Shown piece by piece: positions 6,899-13,502 of a DNA stretch of 25,487 nt. Origin of the DNA: Mageeibacillus sp. UBA1212. Lineage in GTDB: Bacteria; Bacillota; Clostridia; UBA1212. The translations under genes were made by a program, and so were the position numbers. A model generated the notes under the pieces. It was not told the origin of the DNA and made no database searches. It worked only from the letters and a program-made list of their open reading frames with translations. The stretch spans positions 1,237 to 26,723 of the forward strand of contig DBXM01000024.1 of assembly GCA_002309655.1 (NCBI GenBank), given 5' to 3'. The number at the start of each line of letters is the position of its first letter. Within the stretch, counting starts at the first letter, position 1.

Positions 6899-7780
6899 TC
6901 ATCGCCTGCGAAGGCATTTCAGGACGTGCGCGATAATGTCGCGGCTGATGTCCCTTCCGGTCGCCTCGAGCGTGCTCTTAAAGTGCGGATTCGAGTTTAC
7001 CTCACAGACGAGCGGCTCTCCGGAAGGCCCGAAAAGCACGTCCACGCCGGCAAAATCAAGGCCAAGCGCGTCCGCCGCAGCCACCGCCACAGCTTCCTGT
7101 TCTTCGCTCGCGGCGTACGGAAGGATCCTGCCGCCGGCGGTCACGTTCGATCTGAAATCGCCGCTGACACTGTATCTCAGCGCGGTCGCGACGGCCTTCC
7201 CGCCGACAACGTTCACCCTCAGGTCGCGCCCCCTGCTCGACTCGATAAACTTCTGCATAACGAACCCTTTTGAGCCGAGTCTTTCGACGATCGATCCGAG
7301 TTCCTCCCTGCTCTCCGCGAGGTACACCTGCGCGCCGAACGAGCCGAAATTCTCCTTCACGACCATCGGGAACCCGAGCCTCTCCGCGGCACTGTCCAGA
7401 AAAGCGGTGTCGTTGTAGCCGACCCCTTCAAAAGTGAGCGGCGAGCAGTACGTCTCGGGAACGGGAACGCCTGCCGCCTCCAAAACTGTCGCGGTGAGCG
7501 CCTTGTTGTCGCACTTTTCTACGGCGGAAGCGCTGTTGAAAAGTCTCAGCCCGGCCGCCTCCAGCTGCTTTGCCAGAATGACGTCTTTGTCCCAAAACAA
7601 GGCAAAATCCACGTTTTTAACAGCGTTTCGGAGCGCGTTTACGGAATGCGGAAGGCTGCCGCTCTTAACGACACGCAAGTCGATTTCCTTGCTCTCCGCG
7701 GAGGCCTTCAGCATAGAGTAAATCCCGTCAAATTTCGAGCTGTGTATGAAACTGTTTACTATCAGCCAGCCCTTCGGCAC
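6899..7780 (-). CDS. RimK-like ATP-grasp carboxylate-amine ligase (first of a pair)
   Basis: A 293-residue ATP-grasp ligase of the RimK/LysX type. It has an N-terminal preATP-grasp domain beginning MPKGWLIVNSFIHSSKFDGI, the ATP-binding lysine in FPMVVKENFGSFGAQVYL at 137-154 (K142), the RimK signature GRDLRVNVVGGKAVA at 184-198, and the metal site CEVNSNPHFKS at 259-269 (E260, N262). It starts with GTG at 7780, supported by GGAGGGG nine bases upstream. It is the first gene of the three-gene operon with its own promoter (7892-7920) and a leader of about 105 nt carrying a perfect 8-bp hairpin. Enzymes of this class add glutamate to ribosomal protein S6 or tetrahydromethanopterin-type cofactors, or build peptides and amino-carrier intermediates. 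The sequence does not say which applies here. Confidence 0.88.
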   Translation of the reverse strand: MPKGWLIVNSFIHSSKFDGIYSMLKASAESKEIDLRVVKSGSLPHSVNALRNAVKNVDFALFWDKDVILAKQLEAAGLRLFNSASAVEKCDNKALTATVLEAAGVPVPETYCSPLTFEGVGYNDTAFLDSAAERLGFPMVVKENFGSFGAQVYLAESREELGSIVERLGSKGFVMQKFIESSRGRDLRVNVVGGKAVATALRYSVSGDFRSNVTAGGRILPYAASEEQEAVAVAAADALGLDFAGVDVLFGPSGEPLVCEVNSNPHFKSTLEATGRDISRDIIAHVLKCLRRR

Positions 7781-7820
7781 CGCAAATCGCCCCTCCGCTA
7801 AAGTATTTCTGTTTTCACGC

Positions 7821-7857
7821 GGCCGCGCCCTTTATCCTCACGTGGGCTTGCGCGGCC
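7821..7857 (-). other. Hairpin in the leader of the ATP-grasp/CARF operon
   Basis: GGCCGCGC (7850-7857 on the minus strand) pairs perfectly with GCGCGGCC (7821-7828), leaving a 21-nt loop. It falls within the predicted 5' leader, about 40 nt before the GTG start. No U-run follows, so it is not an ordinary terminator. It could stabilise the message or be a regulatory element. Confidence 0.5.
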
Positions 7858-7891
7858 TTTTCCCGTTTTCCCGGGTGTTTTTTCCTCTTGA

Positions 7892-7920
7892 ATTGTACCA
7901 CTCGCGCAATGTTTCCGCAA
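7892..7920 (-). promoter_or_regulatory. Predicted promoter of the ATP-grasp/CARF-nuclease operon
   Basis: On the minus strand TTGCGG (7915-7920) and TACAAT (7892-7897) are spaced by 17 bp. The -10 is good and the -35 matches only in its first half. Transcription would start near 7885, about 105 nt before the GTG start. Confidence 0.45.
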
Positions 7921-7947
7921 TAGTCACGCGATCGTTTCAGCATGTTT

Positions 7948-7976
7948 GTGAAGTGGAAGTTAACTTTTCACTTCAC
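7948..7976. promoter_or_regulatory. Operator-like inverted repeat between divergent promoters
   Basis: GTGAAGTG (7948-7955) and CACTTCAC (7969-7976) form perfect 8-bp arms. The AAGTTAACTT palindrome sits between them. The site lies between the predicted promoter of the ATP-grasp operon and the tRNA-Trp promoter. A dimeric regulator could bind here; which one is unknown. Confidence 0.4.
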
Positions 7977-8010
7977 AATTTTCAAATTTTCAAATTTTCC
8001 GAAAAAACGC

Positions 8011-8040
8011 TTGACTTCCGCTTTCCCGCCGTAGTATAAT
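8011..8040 (+). promoter_or_regulatory. Promoter of tRNA-Trp
   Basis: TTGACT (8011-8016) and a perfect TATAAT (8035-8040) are separated by 18 bp. The mature tRNA begins 17 bases after the -10 box. Confidence 0.75.
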
Positions 8041-8056
8041 CACGTGGACAATTCCT

Positions 8057-8132
8057 AGGGGAGTAGTTCAACTGGTAGAGCAACGGTCTCCAAAACCGTC
8101 TGTTGCGTGTTCGATTCGCGTCTCCCCTGCCA
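8057..8132 (+). tRNA. trnW: tRNA-Trp (anticodon CCA)
   Basis: The 76-nt gene folds into a complete cloverleaf. The acceptor stem AGGGGAG/CTCCCCT is perfect. The anticodon stem ACGGT/ACCGT encloses the loop CTCCAAA with anticodon CCA (8090-8092). The T-loop is TTCGATT. The 3' GCCA end is encoded (8129-8132). It has its own promoter and terminator, so it is a single-gene unit. It separates the CARF-nuclease operon from the reverse transcriptase region. Confidence 0.97.
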
Positions 8133-8135
8133 ACG

Positions 8136-8170
8136 GCGCCCGGTGCCGAAGCATCGGGCGCTCGTTTTTT
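8136..8170 (+). terminator. Terminator of tRNA-Trp
   Basis: GCGCCCGGTGC (8136-8146) pairs with GCATCGGGCGC (8151-8161) through an 11-bp stem with one G-U pair and a CGAA tetraloop. A TTTTTT run ends at 8170. This is a textbook intrinsic terminator four bases after the CCA end. Confidence 0.9.
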
Positions 8171-8188
8171 ATCGCACAGTTAAAGCGC

Positions 8189-8205
8189 GAAAAAAAGTTT
8201 TTTTC
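8189..8205. repeat. A-tract/T-tract palindrome
   Basis: Seven A residues and seven T residues flank a central G, with G and C at the ends, forming a perfect 17-bp palindrome. The sequence from here to 8261 contains a G-rich and a C-rich run but no ORF, RNA family or promoter that I recognise. Confidence 0.6.
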
Positions 8206-8261
8206 ATAGGCGGTGCGTGGGGCTCAGGAGGCAAGACTCGCTCCCCCCCTGATAATCCGGC

Positions 8262-8289
8262 TTGAATAAGTTTATTTTTGTGCTATAAT
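8262..8289 (+). promoter_or_regulatory. Predicted promoter of the 173-residue protein gene
   Basis: TTGAAT (8262-8267), a 16-bp spacer and a perfect TATAAT (8284-8289) with a TG extended -10. Transcription would begin near 8296 and give a leader of about 98 nt of unknown structure. Confidence 0.6.
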
Positions 8290-8393
8290 TAGTGTAATCC
8301 AATCCGACCCGCGCCGTCCGCGGTCATTGTGCAGCGGCGTTTACGGTTATTTATGACTTATTTTCGCGTTTAAAAAAAACAAAGGAGCAAACA

Positions 8394-8915
8394 ATGAGTT
8401 TATTTTCCAAATTATTCGGCGGAGACAAGGAAGCCGAAGAGACCGCGAAGAGCCTTTTAAAGAGCATTTTCGGTAATCAGAACGAATCGAAGCCGGAGAC
8501 AAAACCCGAGTACGAGGACGAGCCCGAAGCGGCGCCTGTAAACAACGCGTCCGATGACAGCGACTACGAAGCGCCGTCAGGTTTTTCCTGGGGCGACAAA
8601 ATGCCTGCCGAGGAGAACCAGTACAACTTCAACGGCACGTTCAAGCAGTATTTCGAGAGCATTTTCAGCACCGAATTCGCCGCCTACCGCTGCGAGAAAG
8701 CCGAAAACTACGGCCGCGTAGCGTATACGCTTTACGGTGCAGCCGGCAAAGCGATTGTCGTCGAGCTCATGCCCGGCAAGTCCGAGTCGAAAAAGCTCCG
8801 CAAGCAGTGCGAGGCCGAGGGCACTCCCTACGTCCGTTTCTACTACAACCACGAGGGCTGGTGGAACACGAAGGAGTACGTTATTCAGCGCATGAAGGAG
8901 AAGATCAGAGGCTGA
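8394..8915 (+). CDS. Conserved-looking unknown protein, acidic linker plus compact C-terminal domain
   Basis: I do not recognise this 173-residue protein with certainty. The first 25 residues (MSLFSKLFGGDKEAEETAKS) look like a short amphipathic helix. Residues 30-75 are a low-complexity acidic linker. Residues 80-173 form a compact alpha/beta domain with AGKAIVVELMPGKSESKKLRKQ followed by GTPYVRFYYNHEGWWNTKEY. The order strand, helix, strand ending in VRFYY and then a helix resembles the end of restriction-endonuclease-like folds such as DUF559 or Vsr, but I cannot assign a full set of catalytic residues. No signal peptide or membrane segment is visible. AAAGGAG precedes the ATG by seven bases. 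It is upstream of the reverse transcriptase in the same direction, and I see no terminator before the structured region at 8931-9115. Confidence 0.8.
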   Translation: MSLFSKLFGGDKEAEETAKSLLKSIFGNQNESKPETKPEYEDEPEAAPVNNASDDSDYEAPSGFSWGDKMPAEENQYNFNGTFKQYFESIFSTEFAAYRCEKAENYGRVAYTLYGAAGKAIVVELMPGKSESKKLRKQCEAEGTPYVRFYYNHEGWWNTKEYVIQRMKEKIRG

Positions 8916-8930
8916 TAACTGTAATTTGTC

Positions 8931-9115
8931 AAGGAGCGGAGGCGAAAGCTTTGCGCCTGCGGCGGGTCAGGCACGGTTCACAAGCGACGCATTTTGTTCG
9001 GGCTTCGCAGGCAGCCGAACCGTGTACGGTCTGGTAGAATTCCGTAATTTACGGAATTTAACGTATTCGCTCTCTGCTTTTTGGGGGAAACGCGGATTTC
9101 TGCTTTTCCCCTTTT
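8931..9115 (+). ncRNA. Candidate structured RNA upstream of the reverse transcriptase
   Basis: This gene-free segment between the 173-residue protein and the reverse transcriptase contains several strong inverted repeats in order. CACGGTTC (8972-8979) pairs with GAACCGTG (9017-9024). GCCTGC (8955-8960) can pair with GCAGGC (9007-9012), which crosses the first stem and would make a pseudoknot. AATTCCGTAA/TTACGGAATT (9039-9059) is a perfect palindrome. A terminator-like hairpin closes the segment (9083-9115). I see no convincing promoter of its own, and it does not match a retron msr-msd, tRNA, SRP RNA or group II domain V that I can recognise. It may be a processed part of the upstream gene's transcript. 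The structure is seen; its being a functional RNA is inference. Confidence 0.35.
9083..9115 (+). terminator. Terminator-like hairpin ahead of the reverse transcriptase
   Basis: GGGGGAAA (9083-9090) pairs with TTTTCCCC (9104-9111). After a bulged C, GCGG (9092-9095) pairs with CTGC (9100-9103) around an ATTT loop. TTTT follows at 9112-9115, then ATTTAAT. It would end transcription arriving from 8394 or define the 3' end of the candidate RNA. The reverse transcriptase starts only 47 bp later, with no clear promoter between. Confidence 0.55.
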
Positions 9116-9120
9116 ATTTA

Positions 9121-9138
9121 ATATCCGGGATATCCGGG
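9121..9138. repeat. Tandem 9-bp repeat before the reverse transcriptase start
   Basis: ATATCCGGG occurs twice in tandem (9121-9129 and 9130-9138), 24 bp before the start codon of the reverse transcriptase. It could be a protein-binding site or be fortuitous. Confidence 0.6.
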
Positions 9139-9162
9139 TGAATAGTCCGCGAAAAGAGAACC

Positions 9163-10359
9163 ATGTCGCTATTACCGTTTTTGTCGTCCGGCGAAGTCTG
9201 GAACAGATTTTACGAATACAAGACCTCCCTCGCCTGCCAGGGGCGTTTCACCGGTGAATTGCGAAAATTCATCGATGAGAGGCGTTTTGACGCCGTCGCG
9301 AAGCGCATCGAGGCCGGAGAACCGTTCCCGCTGCCCAAAAAGTCGGTGCTGACGAAGCTCGGCTCCGAAAAAAAGCGAACGGTATTCACGTACCCGTACG
9401 ACGAAAACATGTGCCTGAAGCTGCTCACCTACCTTCTTACGCGCAGGTACGACGGCGTTTTCGCGCGCAATCTCTACTCGTTCAGGCCCGGGGTGACCGC
9501 CAAGGACGCCGTCAGGTCTCTATTAAGAATACCCGGAATCGACGGAATGTACTCGTACAAGGTCGACGTCCACAACTACTTCAACTCCGTGCCGGTCGAG
9601 CGTTTTCTTCCTGTTTTAAGGGAAAAAATCGAGCCGGACGACGCGCCGCTCTACGCGTTTCTGGAATCTCTTCTCACCGAGCCGTACGTAAAAAGCGGCG
9701 CCGGAACCGTCAGCGAGCAAAAAGGGATCATGGCGGGAACGCCCCTTTCGGCCTTTTACGCGAACCTCTACCTCGCGGACCTAGATCACTTTTTTGAGCA
9801 GGCCGGGGCGCTCTACGCGAGGTACTCCGACGACATTATCGTTTTTGCGAAAACGCGCGAGGAGCTCGGTGCGTACGAAAGAATCATCAGTGAATCGCTG
9901 GCGGCGCACGGGCTCACGGTCAACCCCGACAAGGAGTTCCGCGCAGAACCCGGCGACGGCTTCACTTTTCTCGGATTTTCGTACAAAAACGGAACGGTCG
10001 ACATCGCCCCCGCGACAGTCAAAAAACTGAAGCAAAAAATGCGCCGCAAACGCGACGCACTCGCACGCTGGCGAAAACGAAACGACGCCGAACCCGAACG
10101 CGCCGCGAAGGCATTCATCCGGGCATTCAACAGGAAGCTCCTCGAAGCGCCATCCGACAACGAACTCTCCTGGAGCCGCTGGTTCTTCCCTGTCATCAGC
10201 ACCGACGCGAGCCTTCACGAGATCGACCTCTACTCACAGGACTGCATCCGCTACCTTTTGACCGGAAGCCACACCAAGTCGCGCTTCAACGCCCGCTACG
10301 AGGACCTGAAAGCACTCGGCTACCGGAACCTCGTGCACGAGTTCCACGAGGGCAAATAA
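9163..10359 (+). CDS. Free-standing reverse transcriptase (group II-like polymerase core, no maturase or endonuclease domain)
   Basis: The 398-residue protein carries the whole RT core. LYSFRPGVTAKDAV (104-117) is RT2-like. KVDVHNYFNSV (133-143) is motif A with D135. GIMAGTPLSAFYANLYL (188-204) is motif B. YARYSDDIIVF (218-228) is motif C with the catalytic D223-D224. GLTVNPDKE is motif D, and FTFLGFSY (267-274) is motif E. A basic helical stretch follows (285-325), then a C-terminal region with IDLYSQDCIRYLLTGSHTKS and YEDLKALGYRNLVHEF. No HNH endonuclease or DNA-binding domain follows. Motif B differs from the LPLGN form of diversity-generating elements, and I see no retron-specific NAXXH or VTG signatures. 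The class is therefore an uncertain group II-like or 'unknown group' RT, many of which act in phage defence. The ribosome-binding site (AAAGAGA) is weak. Confidence 0.9.
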   Translation: MSLLPFLSSGEVWNRFYEYKTSLACQGRFTGELRKFIDERRFDAVAKRIEAGEPFPLPKKSVLTKLGSEKKRTVFTYPYDENMCLKLLTYLLTRRYDGVFARNLYSFRPGVTAKDAVRSLLRIPGIDGMYSYKVDVHNYFNSVPVERFLPVLREKIEPDDAPLYAFLESLLTEPYVKSGAGTVSEQKGIMAGTPLSAFYANLYLADLDHFFEQAGALYARYSDDIIVFAKTREELGAYERIISESLAAHGLTVNPDKEFRAEPGDGFTFLGFSYKNGTVDIAPATVKKLKQKMRRKRDALARWRKRNDAEPERAAKAFIRAFNRKLLEAPSDNELSWSRWFFPVISTDASLHEIDLYSQDCIRYLLTGSHTKSRFNARYEDLKALGYRNLVHEFHEGK

Positions 10360-10374
10360 AAAAATGACAAGACC

Positions 10375-10422
10375 GGCCCCGACGCTTATTAATCACAGAA
10401 GCGGCGGGACCGGCCCTTTTTT
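10375..10422. terminator. Bidirectional terminator between convergent RT and mannosidase genes
   Basis: GGCCCCGACGCTT (10375-10387) pairs with AAGCGGCGGGACC (10399-10411) with two mismatches, around an 11-nt loop. A T-run (10417-10422) follows on the plus strand. An A-rich run just before the stem (10358-10364) gives a U-run for transcripts from the opposite side. Confidence 0.65.
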
Positions 10423-10437
10423 ATACAACCGGATATT

Positions 10438-13293
10438 TTATCTGATTACCGCGTCGCCTATCGAATAAGCGTTCACGGTAGCGCTTACGGCGCGGTCGCG
10501 CGTCTCCACAACGACGCTTGCCTTTTCGCCTGCCGCCTCGAAAAATCTGACGTCCAGGTCTCCGTTCTCATTGAGTTTGACGGAAGACACGACAGGTATG
10601 CCGCCGTCCGGCACCGCGTCGTCCTTACGTACGCTGAGCAGCACTCCGGACGTCTCCAGTTCGCCTGCGGTCGCCGCGACGGGAATCGCCTTGGGAACGT
10701 GCATCATCTTCTCCGTGCCCCTCAAAAGCTCGGTGGCCGACGCATCGGAAACGCCTACTTTTAGGAGAATATCGTGGTAGCCTCTCTCCGGCAGCGGATC
10801 GGGATCGTGCGCCGTGTTGATGAGGCTCATGATGAGATCGTCGCCGAAGCACCTGTAGCCGTACTTGCAGTCGGACCGGAGTACCACGGTGCGCGGTTTG
10901 ACCTCATCGGAGGCTCCTCCGTGAACCTTGAAGACCGGCGCCGCGAACGAGAGCGCGGGGATGTCGTGGTTGTTGTGGCCTCTCACCGCGAAGCCCATCG
11001 GCACGTCGCAGAGGAACTCGTCCGGCCTGTCGCAGAGCGCCACCTGGAACGCCAGCAGCGGAATCGTCTTGCCCGCGCGCTCGTTCCAGTCTACGTTGTA
11101 CTTGAAGGTCAGTTCGCTGTCGCCGGGTTCGAGCGTTACGGACGCCTCCACCGTCGAATTCAGAACGTCAAGCGTGAATTTGTAGCCGTATTTGAGCGGA
11201 TTTCCGAACCTCTCCACCTTTTTGACAGCCGTGACAGGAGTCTTGTTTAGATGCGTTCCGATTGTCCACGCGGTCATTCCCTTGTCCTGGGTGTCGATCA
11301 GCACAAGGCCCGAGAAGCCGAACGGCCGCAGCATTTCGTCGCCGGTTTTTTTGTCTTTTAGCGAAATGAGATTCATCGACGTCATGTCGAATTCCGCGCG
11401 GATGTTCTCGTTTTCGAGCACGTACTCGTTTTCGTGGCGCAGCCTTCCCCAGTCGGGAATGTAATAGCTGTGCCTGTACGCGCCGAGTTCGCGTTCCTTG
11501 AGCGCGATCGAAGTGTAACCGAACGCAGGGATCCTCATCAGGACCTGGTACGTCGAATAGTCGTGGTCCCAGTAGCGCGCCGTCACGGTCTGAGGGCAGC
11601 AAGGCAGCTCTTTGCCTTCCTCGTCAACAAAAACCGCCCTCGCGACGTCGCCTGCCCAGTCCCACACCGTGATCTCGACGGGTCCGTAAAACTCGTTCGC
11701 GCCGGGGTTGAACACCGTGTAAGGCCTTATGATGCCCCTTCCCGTCTCCGGGTTGGGAATGCCCCGCCAGTCGCCGACGCCGAAGCCCGCACCTGCGCCC
11801 TCCGACATCGTTCCGTAAGGGAAGTCGCGGTCGTACTCGGCCTCGAGCGCCTTAAAGCACGACGTGTCTACCTTTGTGGCGATTGCTCTCAGCGCTTTGT
11901 TTTCCTCGGTTTCCGCCACCGCGAACACCTGCTGGTAGAGCCCCATCGCGTATTCGCGGCTGTCTCGCACGCACGAACCCGTCAAAATGTCGTGAAAATG
12001 GGTGAAAAGCGTATTTTGCCACGCCTTTTCGAAGCCCTCGCGGTTGTATCTGAAGTCCGGGGCGACAGTTTTCGCGAACGCCGACATCTCCTCGGCCTCC
12101 ACGAGCTTCGCCTCCGCCATGCGGTTCGCCCTCTTGATCCTCGACTGAGTCGTGTAGCAGCCGTCGAGCAGGAAGTTGATCTCGTGCTCCACCACCGGCA
12201 GCCGCCACTTGATTTCGGGAACGTCCGCCAGCTTGAAGAACTCGCGGAACGTGCCGAATCTGATTTTCGGGAACACCGGCCACTCCATCATGTCGATCGC
12301 GTTTTCAATGTCGCGCCTCGTGACGCCGCCGCCGTGGTCGCCCACGCCGTAAACGATAAGGCCCGTTTTCAACCCGCCCATTTTCTTGACAAGCCCCGGA
12401 AGGCCGATTCCGACGTGCGGCGTAATCCCCGAATTGTACCAGTAAGGCTCCCTGTACATAAGGACCTCGGCGCCGGAAGGGCTCTTGTATCTGAACAAAA
12501 TGTAGTCCTCGTCGAGTCCGCGGCAGTGGTAGTAGTACTTGAGACCCGTATACCTGTCGATCTCGGGAACGTGCCTGCTGTGGCCGAACGTGTCCGGCGA
12601 AAAGTCGATCTCGAGGCTCTCCGCGGGAACGCCCCAGACCTCCTGCATGTACTTTTTCGTGTAGAGCACCGTATTTACAAGCGACTCGCCGGAAGGCATG
12701 TTTTTGTCAGTTTCGACCCACGCGCCGGCCGTGACTTCCCAGCGGCCCTCTTTAATGTACTTGCGCATCCTCGCCATAAGCTCGGGGTCGTGCTCCTCGA
12801 CGATCTTATACGTGGAAGCCTGCGACTGCGAGAAGCAGAAGTCCGGATACTCGTCCATAAGGTTGCACATCGTCGTAAACGTCGCCAGCGTCGACGCGAC
12901 GGTCTCGTTGTAGCTCCACATCCAGTTCATATCGATATGCGCGTGGCCGCAGAGGATCACCGCGAATTCCTTGGCGTCGGCAGCCATCGGCATGAGCTTC
13001 TCCTCCGCCTTCGCGCACGCGTCGCGGGTCACCGCGCCGTCCTTTTCGAGCGATGCCTCAAGCACGCCGATCGCGTCGGAAATCAGCTTCGTGTATTTTC
13101 CCGGCTTCTCCCCTTCCCGGTCGAGTTCGATCGCGAACTGGAGCTCGCTCATGATTCTGCGCGCGCATTTGTCCGGCACCGCGATGTGCAGATACTCCTC
13201 GATCTTCTTGCCGAACGTGTACTCGAAGTTGCCGCGCGTCCGCATACCGCCGATCGTGTCGGTCAGTTTCGCAAATCTCAAGTCGTTGTTCAT
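10438..13293 (-). CDS. Alpha-mannosidase, glycoside hydrolase family 38
   Basis: The 951-residue enzyme matches family GH38, which removes alpha-linked mannose by a retaining mechanism with a zinc ion. The zinc site opens with GHAHIDMNWMW at 116-126 (H119, D121). The nucleophile is D234 in FSPDTFGHS (231-239), and a later zinc histidine is in TLFTHFHDILTGSC. Typical C-terminal beta-sandwich domains fill the second half, and length is normal for bacterial GH38. No signal peptide is visible, so it acts in the cytoplasm on imported mannosides. The ATG at 13293 has AAAGGAAC upstream. It lies 261 bp downstream of the rhamnosidase, behind that gene's terminator and its own promoter (13355-13383), so it is regulated separately from the GH3-GPH-GH78 operon. 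Confidence 0.93.
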   Translation of the reverse strand: MNNDLRFAKLTDTIGGMRTRGNFEYTFGKKIEEYLHIAVPDKCARRIMSELQFAIELDREGEKPGKYTKLISDAIGVLEASLEKDGAVTRDACAKAEEKLMPMAADAKEFAVILCGHAHIDMNWMWSYNETVASTLATFTTMCNLMDEYPDFCFSQSQASTYKIVEEHDPELMARMRKYIKEGRWEVTAGAWVETDKNMPSGESLVNTVLYTKKYMQEVWGVPAESLEIDFSPDTFGHSRHVPEIDRYTGLKYYYHCRGLDEDYILFRYKSPSGAEVLMYREPYWYNSGITPHVGIGLPGLVKKMGGLKTGLIVYGVGDHGGGVTRRDIENAIDMMEWPVFPKIRFGTFREFFKLADVPEIKWRLPVVEHEINFLLDGCYTTQSRIKRANRMAEAKLVEAEEMSAFAKTVAPDFRYNREGFEKAWQNTLFTHFHDILTGSCVRDSREYAMGLYQQVFAVAETEENKALRAIATKVDTSCFKALEAEYDRDFPYGTMSEGAGAGFGVGDWRGIPNPETGRGIIRPYTVFNPGANEFYGPVEITVWDWAGDVARAVFVDEEGKELPCCPQTVTARYWDHDYSTYQVLMRIPAFGYTSIALKERELGAYRHSYYIPDWGRLRHENEYVLENENIRAEFDMTSMNLISLKDKKTGDEMLRPFGFSGLVLIDTQDKGMTAWTIGTHLNKTPVTAVKKVERFGNPLKYGYKFTLDVLNSTVEASVTLEPGDSELTFKYNVDWNERAGKTIPLLAFQVALCDRPDEFLCDVPMGFAVRGHNNHDIPALSFAAPVFKVHGGASDEVKPRTVVLRSDCKYGYRCFGDDLIMSLINTAHDPDPLPERGYHDILLKVGVSDASATELLRGTEKMMHVPKAIPVAATAGELETSGVLLSVRKDDAVPDGGIPVVSSVKLNENGDLDVRFFEAAGEKASVVVETRDRAVSATVNAYSIGDAVIR

Positions 13294-13354
13294 ATGTTGT
13301 TCCTTTCTTAAATGTATTTGAATCGGCCAATCCTTCTTTGTATTTGTTAGATTG

Positions 13355-13383
13355 ATTATACTTCCCGAAGGTCATAAAATCAA
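13355..13383 (-). promoter_or_regulatory. Predicted promoter of the GH38 mannosidase
   Basis: On the minus strand TTGATT (13378-13383), a 17-bp spacer and a perfect TATAAT (13355-13360). Both boxes fall inside a pair of inverted 12-mers (13350-13361 and 13374-13385, 9 of 12 matching), as if a dimeric repressor covered the promoter. Confidence 0.65.
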
Positions 13384-13502
13384 CCGGTTTTCGCCTCGCG
13401 ACCGTGCGAAAAGCCTTGTCAAAAATAGAAAGCAAAAAGCGGTCAAATAGCGGGCAAAATCGGGCAAAACCGGGTTCGACACGGCGGAAAAAGCCGGAAA
13501 TC

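Noticed and set aside
8206..8261. Possible small structured RNA (GTGGGGCTCAGGAGGCAAG with a later C-run)
   Set aside because: It has G-rich and C-rich runs that could pair weakly, but no promoter, terminator or recognised RNA family match.
8931..10359. Classical retron
   Set aside because: The RT lacks the NAXXH and VTG signatures I would expect. I could not identify the paired a1/a2 inverted repeats flanking an msr-msd with a branching G.
9163..10359. Diversity-generating retroelement
   Set aside because: Motif B is GIMAGTPLSA, not the LPLGN-type of these elements. I saw no template/variable repeat pair with A-specific changes in the window.
8916..10437. Group II intron around the reverse transcriptase
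   Set aside because: No convincing domain V/VI lies after the RT, there is a plain bidirectional terminator there, and the protein lacks maturase and endonuclease domains. A faint likeness of GTGTACGGTCTGG (9023-9035) to the end of domain V is in the wrong place, upstream of the ORF.
11434..13311. Open frame of 625 codons on the plus strand
   Set aside because: It is exactly antisense to the GH38 mannosidase, which has all catalytic motifs. The mirror translation is rich in R, V, H and A with no recognisable domain.
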